Shown: piece after piece, positions 1-6,750 of the stretch
Layout: each line of letters starts with the position of its first letter
Numbering within the stretch: position 1 is the first letter of the stretch
DNA from: Carboxylicivirga mesophila
GTDB lineage: Bacteria > Bacteroidota > Bacteroidia > Bacteroidales > Marinilabiliaceae
Direction: 5' to 3'
Assembly (NCBI RefSeq): GCF_018271975.1
Contig: NZ_JAGUCN010000008.1
Coordinates: 124,001-188,000 of the forward strand
DNA: 64,000 nt
Position numbers and translations under genes: made by a program
The notes under the pieces: model-generated
What the model was told of the DNA's origin: nothing
The model's input: only the letters and a program-made list of their open reading frames with translations
Databases searched by the model: none

Positions 1-1
1 C

Positions 2-367
2 ACGTTTGGAAAGCACATTGGCGATGCTGTGGCTAACCTTGTGAACCTGTTTGATGGCCTGGTAGTGATTGGTGGAGGTTTAACAGGCGCCAGTCAATTT
101 TATATGCCGGCCGTTATGGAGGTGCTGAAAGGACAGTTTGGTAATGGACAGGACCGATTGGTACAAAAAGTGTATTGCCTGGATAATGCGGATGAGAAAG
201 CGGCATTTTTAAATAGCCAAACTCATCAAATTGAAGTACCTTTTACCAACCAGAAGGTGGCCTATTCGCCTGAGCAGAAGGTGGCCATTGCCACTAGTAA
301 GCTGGATGCCAGCGAGGCCATCGCAATTGGCGCTTATGCCTATGCCTTAAGCCAATTGAGCAATTAG
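2..367 (+). CDS. ROK-family sugar kinase (C-terminal part, cut by window edge)
   Basis: The reading frame is open from base 2, so this is the last 121 residues of a gene that starts left of the window; the GTG at 29 is internal. The visible part contains a LFDGLVVIGGGLTGA segment, typical of the C-terminal actin-like ATPase lobe of ROK (repressor, ORF, kinase) proteins, and a C-terminal helix with SEAIAIGAYAYAL. ROK kinases of this type phosphorylate glucose or related hexoses with ATP in the cytoplasm. The N-terminal ATP-binding and CxCGxxGC zinc motifs would lie outside the window, so substrate cannot be judged. The next gene, 87 bp downstream on the same strand, is mannose-6-phosphate isomerase, which fits hexose entry into glycolysis. 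Confidence 0.85.
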   Translation, partial: TFGKHIGDAVANLVNLFDGLVVIGGGLTGASQFYMPAVMEVLKGQFGNGQDRLVQKVYCLDNADEKAAFLNSQTHQIEVPFTNQKVAYSPEQKVAIATSKLDASEAIAIGAYAYALSQLSN

Positions 368-454
368 GATGCTCTGTGGTGTTGCCTTACAAAGCAGGGC
401 GGTGTTAGCAAAGAATTAACGATTTATCAAATAAACGAATAACTAGATAATAAC

Positions 455-1426
455 ATGTTGTATCCATTAAAATTTAATCCCATCCTGAAAGAAATGATTT
501 GGGGTGGAAAAAAGCTTCCTCAGAAGTTAAATGTTGAGGTGGCTGAGGATGTGAAGATTGGTGAGAACTTTGCAGTTTCGGGTCTTAAGAATGATCAGTC
601 GGTGGTGAGCAATGGTGCTTTGGCTGGCAAAAACATGACTGAGTTGATTGAAACCTATAAAGAAGACTTATTGGGTGCTAAGGTGTATCAGCAGTTTGGA
701 ACCAACTTTCCATTGCTGATAAAGTACATCGATGCAAATGATGATTTATCCATCCAGGTGCATCCTAACGATGAGCAGGCAAAAATAAAGCACAACTCGT
801 TTGGTAAAACAGAGATGTGGTATGTGGTGGATGCCGAAGCAGGTGCTGGCCTGGTGTCGGGTTTCTCTAAAAAGACAAGCGCCGATGAGTTTGAGCAATA
901 CCATTCATCGGGCAAGCTGATGGAGTTGATGCAGAAGCACCCAACAGCTGCCGGTGATACCTTCTTTATTCCGGCCGGTAAGGTGCATTCGATTGGTGCC
1001 GGTAACCTGATTGCTGAAATTCAACAGACGTCAGATATTACCTACCGTATCTACGATTTTGATCGACGCGATAAGTTGGGTAACCCACGCGAGCTGCATC
1101 ACGAACTAGCTAAAGATGCCATGAATTATAGCGATGATGAGTCGGGGAAAGTGGCCTATGAGGCCAAAGCTAATGAATCGGTTGAGCTGGCTTCGTGTCA
1201 GTATTTCACCACTAATGTACTGAATGTGACGGATAGCGTTAGTAAGGATTACAGCCAGCTGGATTCGTTTGTAATTTTGATGAACGTAGGTGGACAATGC
1301 ACCATTAAAGCAGCTGATGTAAGCATTGAGCTGAATGAGATGGAGGCTGCCTTGATACCTGCGTCTGTTGCTAAAGTGGAATTAGCGGCAGGTGACTCAG
1401 CCAAGTTACTGGAAGTTTATATCTAA
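455..1426 (+). CDS. manA: Mannose-6-phosphate isomerase, class I
   Basis: Interconverts mannose 6-phosphate and fructose 6-phosphate in the cytoplasm, linking mannose use and GDP-mannose synthesis to glycolysis. At 323 residues it matches the short type I (cupin) form common in Firmicutes and Bacteroidota. The zinc ligands are visible: Gln101 and His103 in SIQVHPND, Glu120 in GKTEMWYV and His178 in AGKVHSIGAG, and the catalytic Arg198 lies in DITYRIYDF. The N-terminal motif MIWGGKKL is also typical. It lies directly after the ROK kinase and ends before a strong terminator. A beta-mannosidase gene 1.3 kb away on the other strand suggests a mannose-using neighbourhood, although the genes are not co-transcribed. 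Confidence 0.95.
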   Translation: MLYPLKFNPILKEMIWGGKKLPQKLNVEVAEDVKIGENFAVSGLKNDQSVVSNGALAGKNMTELIETYKEDLLGAKVYQQFGTNFPLLIKYIDANDDLSIQVHPNDEQAKIKHNSFGKTEMWYVVDAEAGAGLVSGFSKKTSADEFEQYHSSGKLMELMQKHPTAAGDTFFIPAGKVHSIGAGNLIAEIQQTSDITYRIYDFDRRDKLGNPRELHHELAKDAMNYSDDESGKVAYEAKANESVELASCQYFTTNVLNVTDSVSKDYSQLDSFVILMNVGGQCTIKAADVSIELNEMEAALIPASVAKVELAAGDSAKLLEVYI

Positions 1427-1507
1427 TCTGAATCTCCGATTATCAATCAAAATCAGGTTGTAGAAAAATAGTTAGTAGTATGCCTTCTAATGAGGGATGT
1501 ATTGATA

Positions 1508-1540
1508 GCCTTAAGACGCTTGCGTCTTAAGGCTTTTTTA
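1508..1540 (+). terminator. Rho-independent terminator after manA
   Basis: A perfect 12-bp inverted repeat (1508-1519 and 1522-1533, GCCTTAAGACGC with its complement) is followed by a run of T residues. The formal loop is only TT, so the innermost pairs must open to give a real loop. It lies 80 bp after the manA stop codon and should end the ROK-manA transcript. Confidence 0.9.
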
Positions 1541-1615
1541 TGAAAGAATAACTTGCTGTTGATTCGCATTTATCACCCTAAACATAATCGGACTCCAGGC
1601 CTCGGGCTTCGGACT

Positions 1616-2305
1616 TTACTCTTCTTCTTCTGGTGATAAGTATTTGTAAACAATACCGGCCAGTATGGCACCAGCGATGGGTGCTACCCAAAACAGCCAT
1701 AGTTGTCCCATTGCCCAGTCGCCCACAAAGATAGCCTGCGAAGTACTCCTTGCCGGGTTAACCGAAGTGTTGGTCACCGGGATACTGATGAGGTGAATAA
1801 GTGTTAAAGCCAGTCCGATGGCCATACCGGCAAAACCTTTAGGAGCTTTGGAATGCGTGGCACCAAGTATCACCATCAGGAACATAAAGGTCATGACCAC
1901 CTCGCATATTAAGGCAGCTATTAGGCCATAGCCATCAGGCGAGTGCTCGCCATAGCCATTGGCTGCAAAGCCACCCAATTCGAACCCGGCCTTGCCGCTG
2001 GCTATCAGGTAAATGATTATAGCTCCTGCTGTGGCACCAAGCAGCTGAGCAATAATGTAGGGAATAATGTCTTTGGCATCAAAGCGCCCGCCAGCCCACA
2101 AACCAATGGTAACGGCCGGGTTGAGGTGACAGCCAGAGATGTGACCGATGGCATACACCATGGTCAGCACGGTTAATCCAAATGCGATGGATACGCCCAC
2201 AAAGCCAATGCCCAGTTCGGGATAACCGGCTGCTAATACGGCGCTGCCGCAACCGCCCAAAACGAGCCACCAGGTGCCGAAAAATTCTGCTACTAATTTC
2301 TTCAT
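1616..2305 (-). CDS. aqpZ: Aquaporin Z (MIP-family water channel)
   Basis: Inner-membrane water channel of 229 residues with six membrane helices. Both NPA boxes are present: HLNPAVTIG (Asn62) and SVNPARS (Asn183). The aromatic/arginine selectivity filter can be read as Phe42, His171, Thr180 and Arg186, the F-H-T-R set of water-selective AqpZ rather than the wider glycerol facilitators. The C-terminus is very acidic (SPEEEE). The gene stands alone, facing the ROK-manA unit. The start ATG at 2305 gives a normal MIP N-terminus ([11 protein letters not shown]). Upstream on this strand lies the 21-bp-period repeat array. Confidence 0.95.
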   Translation of the reverse strand: MKKLVAEFFGTWWLVLGGCGSAVLAAGYPELGIGFVGVSIAFGLTVLTMVYAIGHISGCHLNPAVTIGLWAGGRFDAKDIIPYIIAQLLGATAGAIIIYLIASGKAGFELGGFAANGYGEHSPDGYGLIAALICEVVMTFMFLMVILGATHSKAPKGFAGMAIGLALTLIHLISIPVTNTSVNPARSTSQAIFVGDWAMGQLWLFWVAPIAGAILAGIVYKYLSPEEEE

Positions 2306-2376
2306 GATTTAAGTGTTTGATTAACAATCATCAGCAATTTAGGGTGATATTGTTAATTATTCCACTATTGAGACCT

Positions 2377-2530
2377 CCCATCGCCAAAAGAAAGCTTCCT
2401 GTCGCCTATATTGGACTTCCCATCGGTAAGTTTGTGGTTCCCATCGCTATGGTGAGCTCTCCCATCGTACAATCTGGGCCTCCCGTCACGTAAGTAGAGC
2501 TTCCCGTCGCCAAAGCTGAGTTTCCTGTCG
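2377..2530. repeat. Eight-unit tandem array with exact 21-bp period
   Basis: The anchor CCCATCG (variants CCCGTC, CCTGTC) recurs at 2377, 2398, 2419, 2440, 2461, 2482, 2503 and 2524, exactly 21 bp apart each time. The 13-14 bases between anchors vary. Read on the minus strand the array is an open frame of 7-codon units beginning Asp-Gly (or Asp-Arg), ending at a TAG just after the last unit, but it has no credible start codon: a TGA lies shortly upstream in frame. It occupies the gap between the divergent-side aquaporin start and the mannosidase end. The function is unknown. A 21-bp period is two turns of DNA, so a binding-site array is possible. Confidence 0.85.
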
Positions 2531-2556
2531 GTAGTGTTAATTAGTCAGTAGATAGG

Positions 2557-2577
2557 CAGAAGACAGAAGGCAGAAGA
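2557..2577. repeat. Three-unit 7-bp tandem repeat (CAGAAGR)
   Basis: CAGAAGA, CAGAAGG and CAGAAGA follow each other without gaps at 2557, 2564 and 2571. It is a short heptamer repeat 30 bp after the 21-bp-period array (21 = 3 x 7). No gene covers it. Confidence 0.7.
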
Positions 2578-2627
2578 TGTGTGACCGATGATCGATGACG
2601 GAAGATTATTAAGCACCATGGGAATCG

Positions 2628-2656
2628 CTAGCGGCTAGCAGCTAATGGCTAGTAGC
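2628..2656. repeat. Four-unit 7-bp tandem repeat (CTAGNNG)
   Basis: CTAGCGG, CTAGCAG, CTAATGG and CTAGTAG lie head to tail at 2628, 2635, 2642 and 2649. This is a second heptamer array of different sequence in the same intergenic region. Apart from the three arrays and the mannosidase terminator, I see nothing else in the 441-bp gap 2306-2746. Confidence 0.7.
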
Positions 2657-2675
2657 TTCTTTATCGCCATAAAAC

Positions 2676-2722
2676 AAAAAAAGAACGATTCCTTATTACC
2701 AGGTGGCAACAAAGAACCGTTC
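2676..2722 (-). terminator. Long hairpin terminator of the beta-mannosidase gene
   Basis: On the minus strand, 25 bp after the mannosidase stop, an 18-bp stem (2705-2722 pairing with 2683-2700) closes an ACCT loop. Four of the pairs are G-U wobbles in RNA. Seven T residues follow (2676-2682 in complement). The wobbles mean that the plus-strand transcript would form a poorer hairpin, so the signal is oriented. Confidence 0.9.
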
Positions 2723-2746
2723 GTTGATGGATTGGAATATGAAATT

Positions 2747-5326
2747 TTAATAAGTGTCTTGTAGCGTGCGCACTAAAAGCTGTTTTTGCAGGTCGTTAAT
2801 GTCTTCTTTTGTTTCGAATACAATGGTCTTCGACTCGCCTGGCAACAGATCGAAATAGTTATCAGAGAACCAACCTTCGGCCTCGTCGTAGCTGAGGTAC
2901 AGGTTTTTGGCCAGCTTATCGGTCGAAATGGTTATCTGATAGCCTTTGGCTACTTTTTCAACCTTAGTGCTGATGCTAGGCTTGGGTAATTGCAAGTCTT
3001 TGGCTTCCTTAAAGTAGCTGGTAGTTTCGTAAACCAGTTTATTATCAACAGATAGTTTGGTCGACAGTACCACCTGGCTGGTGTTAATGTTTTTCAGTAG
3101 CGATGTAAGTGCTTCTTTAAAAACGATGGTGGAGGTGTTTGCCTTGATGTTGACATCAGCGCTATGCGACCACAGTTGTTGGCCATCAAAGTCGAGTATC
3201 TCCAGCTCCAGTTGTCCCGGTGTATCTTCAAACTTATCGGATACAGCATAAATCAGCAGATCATCTGTTTTTGTATCGGGCACAGCCATGATGGGAGCAA
3301 ACGCTTTGCGCGTAAAGTATTGCAATGCCTTCCAGTTGCCAAAGTAGTCGATGCTCGACCACGACGCTACCGGCCACACATCGTTTAACTGCCAGTAAAG
3401 GCTCCCCATGGTTGTTGGCATGTTAATGCGGTGCCCTTCAATACCTGTGCGGATACCTTCGGCCTGAAGCAACAGACCAACATACAGGAATGATTCAAAA
3501 TCTTTAGGATTGCGATAGTAATTATCCATGTATCGCTTAATGGCGCCATTGCCAATGAATGAGCGTTGGTGCGACTTCATCACCTCCGAGTTGATGTCGT
3601 AATCCTCCGGCAAGGCATATTTTTTTACTGTTTTAAGTTCGGGGAACGATTGGAAGCCATATTCGCTCACAAAACGGGCTGCGCCATCGTGGTAGGTGAT
3701 AAATGGTACATCCTGAAACCATATGCGCCAGTCGTGCTCATCGCCGTCAATCTTATTGGTGCGGATGGTGTCGCCGGCCTGTGGGCTCGATGCCCAGTAT
3801 TGCCTGTCAGGATCGAATTCGTTAACCGCTGATGGCAACACATCCAGGAAAATATCTTTGTAGGCCTGCCACATGGCTTTGGCGCCTTCTGGCTGCGTCT
3901 TCTCATTGTCTTCCTTCCAGCCCCAGCCAAACCAGGCTGCTAAAATCTCATTGTTACCACACCAAAGCGCAATACTCGGATGGTTTCTCAATCGGCGTAC
4001 GTTGTAATCGGCTTCGTGCTTCACGCTTTCCAGAAACTCAGGATGGCCCGGGTACATGTTGCAGGCAAACATAAAGTCTTGCCACACCAGAATACCGTAC
4101 TTATCACACAGGTCATAGAAAATCTCTTTCTCGTAGATGCCGCCGCCCCATACGCGCAGCATGTTAAAATGGCAATCGGCGGCCGATTTAATAATGTGCT
4201 CATATTTTTCTGGTGATACACGGTCGAGGAATACGTCATTTGGAATGTAGTTGGCGCCTTTCATAAACACCGGCTCACCATTTACCTTGAAATAGAATGA
4301 ACGACCTACCTCGTCGTCTTCGCGCACCAGTTCAATGGTTCTCAGTCCTAATGTGTGTTCAAAGCTCTCGGTGCCAGCATTGGTGCTTAGCTCGCCTTTA
4401 AGTTGATACAAATGTGCTTCACCCAAGCCATTGCTCCACCAGCGTTGTGGGTTCTCAATGACGAAATCAACTAGATAGGTATGTGTGCCTTTTTTTAGCT
4501 GCACTTCTTTATTGGCCAGCTGCTGTCCATCAATATTAATAGCCAGTTGAGCTGTTTCATCGGCAGTGGCTTCAATCTCAAAAGAGGAGGTCAGTTGGGC
4601 TTCAGTGTCGTTGAGCACCTTTTGTTGTGTATGAATCGTCACCAGTTGAGCTTTATCCCAGGCTTTCAGCGTCACCGGCTCCCATATGCCTGAGGTAACC
4701 AGTCGAGGCCCCCAGTCCCAGCCAAACTGGTAAGGGGCTTTGCGCACGTGTGGGCTCACCCATTTCTCACCGGGCACCTGGCCAATCTTTGCCAAATCGT
4801 TGGCGGATGACTGCACCACATATGGGTAGTTGTCATATATATCAACACCAATTTTGATGGGCGAATGAAAATAGACGCGAAGAGTGTTTTCCCCTTCTTG
4901 CAATATGTTTTTGCAATTAACCTCCCAGCCTCTGAACATGTTATCGGCTTTCAGAATGAGCTGATCATTCAGGTAAACATCGGCATAGGTATCTAGGCCT
5001 GAAAAGTTAAGGGCAATCTGCTCCTTGCTATAGGTTGTCTTGTCTATCGTAAAGGAGGTTTTGTATTCCCAGTCCTTTTTATCGATCCATTGCATGTCGT
5101 GCTCATTCAGGCGGTAGAACGGATCTTCAATCAGTTCGTGGTTTAATAAATCGGTATGAACACATCCCGGTACACTGGCCGTGCGCCATTCGTTCTTGTC
5201 AGCTTCGCTAAACTGCCACCCCGAGCTCAATTCAATGGTAGTGGCCGACTGCTTTTTTATTTGAGGGCTGCAAGCCACCAACCCCGATAGGATAATCAGT
5301 AAAAGTACGTTTGAAATTAGCTTCAT
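2747..5326 (-). CDS. GH2 beta-mannosidase, lipoprotein
   Basis: Exo-acting glycoside hydrolase that should release terminal beta-linked mannose from manno-oligosaccharides or glycan cores. The N-terminus is a lipoprotein signal with lipobox GLVAC (Cys19), so the enzyme is probably membrane-anchored in the periplasm or at the cell surface. Domain order is GH2 sugar-binding domain (about 30-220), immunoglobulin-like domain (about 220-330), TIM barrel (about 335-690) and C-terminal beta domains. The acid/base glutamate is Glu460 in LWCGNNEIL and the nucleophile Glu555 in SEYGFQSFPE; WGGGIYE is the family's barrel motif. At 859 residues it has the usual length for bacterial beta-mannosidases. It is a single gene; no SusCD pair adjoins it. 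Substrate specificity is inferred from the family motifs. Confidence 0.92.
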   Translation of the reverse strand: MKLISNVLLLIILSGLVACSPQIKKQSATTIELSSGWQFSEADKNEWRTASVPGCVHTDLLNHELIEDPFYRLNEHDMQWIDKKDWEYKTSFTIDKTTYSKEQIALNFSGLDTYADVYLNDQLILKADNMFRGWEVNCKNILQEGENTLRVYFHSPIKIGVDIYDNYPYVVQSSANDLAKIGQVPGEKWVSPHVRKAPYQFGWDWGPRLVTSGIWEPVTLKAWDKAQLVTIHTQQKVLNDTEAQLTSSFEIEATADETAQLAINIDGQQLANKEVQLKKGTHTYLVDFVIENPQRWWSNGLGEAHLYQLKGELSTNAGTESFEHTLGLRTIELVREDDEVGRSFYFKVNGEPVFMKGANYIPNDVFLDRVSPEKYEHIIKSAADCHFNMLRVWGGGIYEKEIFYDLCDKYGILVWQDFMFACNMYPGHPEFLESVKHEADYNVRRLRNHPSIALWCGNNEILAAWFGWGWKEDNEKTQPEGAKAMWQAYKDIFLDVLPSAVNEFDPDRQYWASSPQAGDTIRTNKIDGDEHDWRIWFQDVPFITYHDGAARFVSEYGFQSFPELKTVKKYALPEDYDINSEVMKSHQRSFIGNGAIKRYMDNYYRNPKDFESFLYVGLLLQAEGIRTGIEGHRINMPTTMGSLYWQLNDVWPVASWSSIDYFGNWKALQYFTRKAFAPIMAVPDTKTDDLLIYAVSDKFEDTPGQLELEILDFDGQQLWSHSADVNIKANTSTIVFKEALTSLLKNINTSQVVLSTKLSVDNKLVYETTSYFKEAKDLQLPKPSISTKVEKVAKGYQITISTDKLAKNLYLSYDEAEGWFSDNYFDLLPGESKTIVFETKEDINDLQKQLLVRTLQDTY

Positions 5327-5493
5327 ATTTATGTCTTGTTTTGAGGGTAAAACTAATATCTGTTAAATTAAGACTATGGCGACAATTGTTTAAAAAGATA
5401 AACATATTCTCACTTGATAGCGAATTTGGCACAAATTGTCATGCTATATTTTTCTATATTTAGCAGACATATAAAAATAGTCACGATGTTGGT

Positions 5494-6561
5494 ATGGTGG
5501 TAAAACTGATTGAAACACTCATCTTTTATGCATTAATAATGCTGGCTTTTATTCTTATTTCGAATCCGATGAAAGTTAATGCCAGGGCCAATAGATGGTT
5601 GGGGGTCTCTCTTATTTTCTGGGCTTCGTTTTGGTTCGAAGAACTATGGTATAATGTAGTAGGGATTAAGGTTGAATTGAACGACTTTCTGGTTGTCAGC
5701 TTCCTTCAGTTTTTAACTCCAATAGCATTCTATGTAAGTGTATCCTATTTTACTAATTCAAGCTATTCGTTACGTAAGAATATTGGGAAGTATATGATTA
5801 TCCCGGCTTTTTACCTGATGCTATTACTTCTTAACCGTGAACTGGATAATAAATATCAGTTTGTGCAGCTACTATTTGTATTGGGGCATGCTATCTTGTA
5901 TTTAGTGTATTCATTACTGCGAATTCATCAGCACCAAAAGGAAATTGAGCAATTTGCATCTTCTACACAGGAGATTAATCTGAAATGGTTGGTCTATATC
6001 ATCATCGCTACGTTGTTTATGACCTTTGCTGTGGCGGTGTTTAACCTCTTGTTTTATGAGCTGCCTCTGAACCTGTTTATGAATGCCACCGTGTTGGTTG
6101 TGGTGTTTTTTATCGTGTATAATTCGCTCAAGCAACATCAGATTTTTCCGAAAAAGAAGGCAACAGCCGATGTGAATGAGCAGGAGCCTAAAAAACAGCT
6201 GATGCAAGAGGAAAAACTGGACGAGATCAAAGGTCGGCTAGAAGCACTGATGAGCGAACAAAAGCCATACATGGTCAGCGATTTAAACCTGGTGAAGCTG
6301 GCCGATATGCTCGAAATAACATCGCATCAACTGTCGCATGTTATCAACAAGGGCTATAACGAGAATTTCTTCCAGTTTGTCAATAAGTTCAGGGTTGAGA
6401 AAGCGAAGGTGATGCTCATCGATAGTCAGAATGATAAACTCTCCATTTTAGGTGTGGCTTTTGAAGCAGGCTTCAGCTCCAAGACTTCCTTTAATACTAC
6501 TTTCAAGAAAATGACCGGTCAAACCCCTTCTGAGTATAAAAAAGCAGGTTCGACTTTGTAA
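5494..6561 (+). CDS. AraC-family regulator with N-terminal membrane domain
   Basis: A 355-residue protein with about seven hydrophobic helices in residues 1-215, a charged linker (about 220-250) and an AraC-type double helix-turn-helix at about 255-352. The second helix-turn-helix contains the family signature (AFEAGFSSKTSFNTTFKKM), followed by TGQTPSEYKK. This membrane-embedded AraC layout is frequent in Bacteroidota and is thought to couple an envelope signal directly to transcription. The downstream gene, 189 bp away on the same strand, encodes a TonB-dependent receptor, the most likely target. It is divergent from the mannosidase gene (167 bp shared upstream region), which could be a second target. 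The ligand is unknown. Confidence 0.88.
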   Translation: MVVKLIETLIFYALIMLAFILISNPMKVNARANRWLGVSLIFWASFWFEELWYNVVGIKVELNDFLVVSFLQFLTPIAFYVSVSYFTNSSYSLRKNIGKYMIIPAFYLMLLLLNRELDNKYQFVQLLFVLGHAILYLVYSLLRIHQHQKEIEQFASSTQEINLKWLVYIIIATLFMTFAVAVFNLLFYELPLNLFMNATVLVVVFFIVYNSLKQHQIFPKKKATADVNEQEPKKQLMQEEKLDEIKGRLEALMSEQKPYMVSDLNLVKLADMLEITSHQLSHVINKGYNENFFQFVNKFRVEKAKVMLIDSQNDKLSILGVAFEAGFSSKTSFNTTFKKMTGQTPSEYKKAGSTL

Positions 6562-6582
6562 AAAACGTTCTTATTTTATGTA

Positions 6583-6599
6583 ATTGACAGTCTGTCAAT
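6583..6599. promoter_or_regulatory. Inverted repeat, candidate operator upstream of the TonB receptor
   Basis: ATTGACA and TGTCAAT flank a GTC centre, a perfect 7-bp inverted repeat. It lies 22 bp after the regulator's stop and about 57 bp upstream of the TATTTTTG promoter element of the receptor gene. The symmetric form resembles sites of dimeric repressors more than the direct repeats typical of AraC proteins. Confidence 0.4.
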
Positions 6600-6655
6600 G
6601 TTATGTATTGAGGTTCTAGTTTATAAAACTGAACATTGAACACCAGAAAGCACTC

Positions 6656-6663
6656 TATTTTTG
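6656..6663 (+). promoter_or_regulatory. Bacteroidota-type -7 element for the TonB receptor gene
   Basis: TATTTTTG matches the TAnnTTTG -7 consensus of Bacteroidota primary sigma factors. A -33-like ATTG lies 17 bp upstream. It would give a 5' leader of about 80 nt before the ATG at 6751. Confidence 0.5.
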
Positions 6664-6750
6664 CCATTGTTGAATACTGATTTAGCAGTGCAGTCTGCAT
6701 TGTTAAGTTTTCTGATTCTGATTAATTCGAAATTTAATAATTGATTCAAA

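Noticed and set aside
2377-2530. CRISPR array with short repeats
   Set aside because: The anchor is only about 8 bp, the between-anchor part about 13 bp, and no cas gene is present. CRISPR repeats and spacers are far longer.
2362-2545. Small minus-strand gene made of 7-residue repeats
   Set aside because: The frame is open for about 55 codons and ends in TAG, but an in-frame TGA lies just upstream and there is no usable start codon.
5232-5432. 66-codon ORF overlapping the mannosidase start on the same strand
   Set aside because: Different frame over the signal peptide region; no family match and no room for separate expression.
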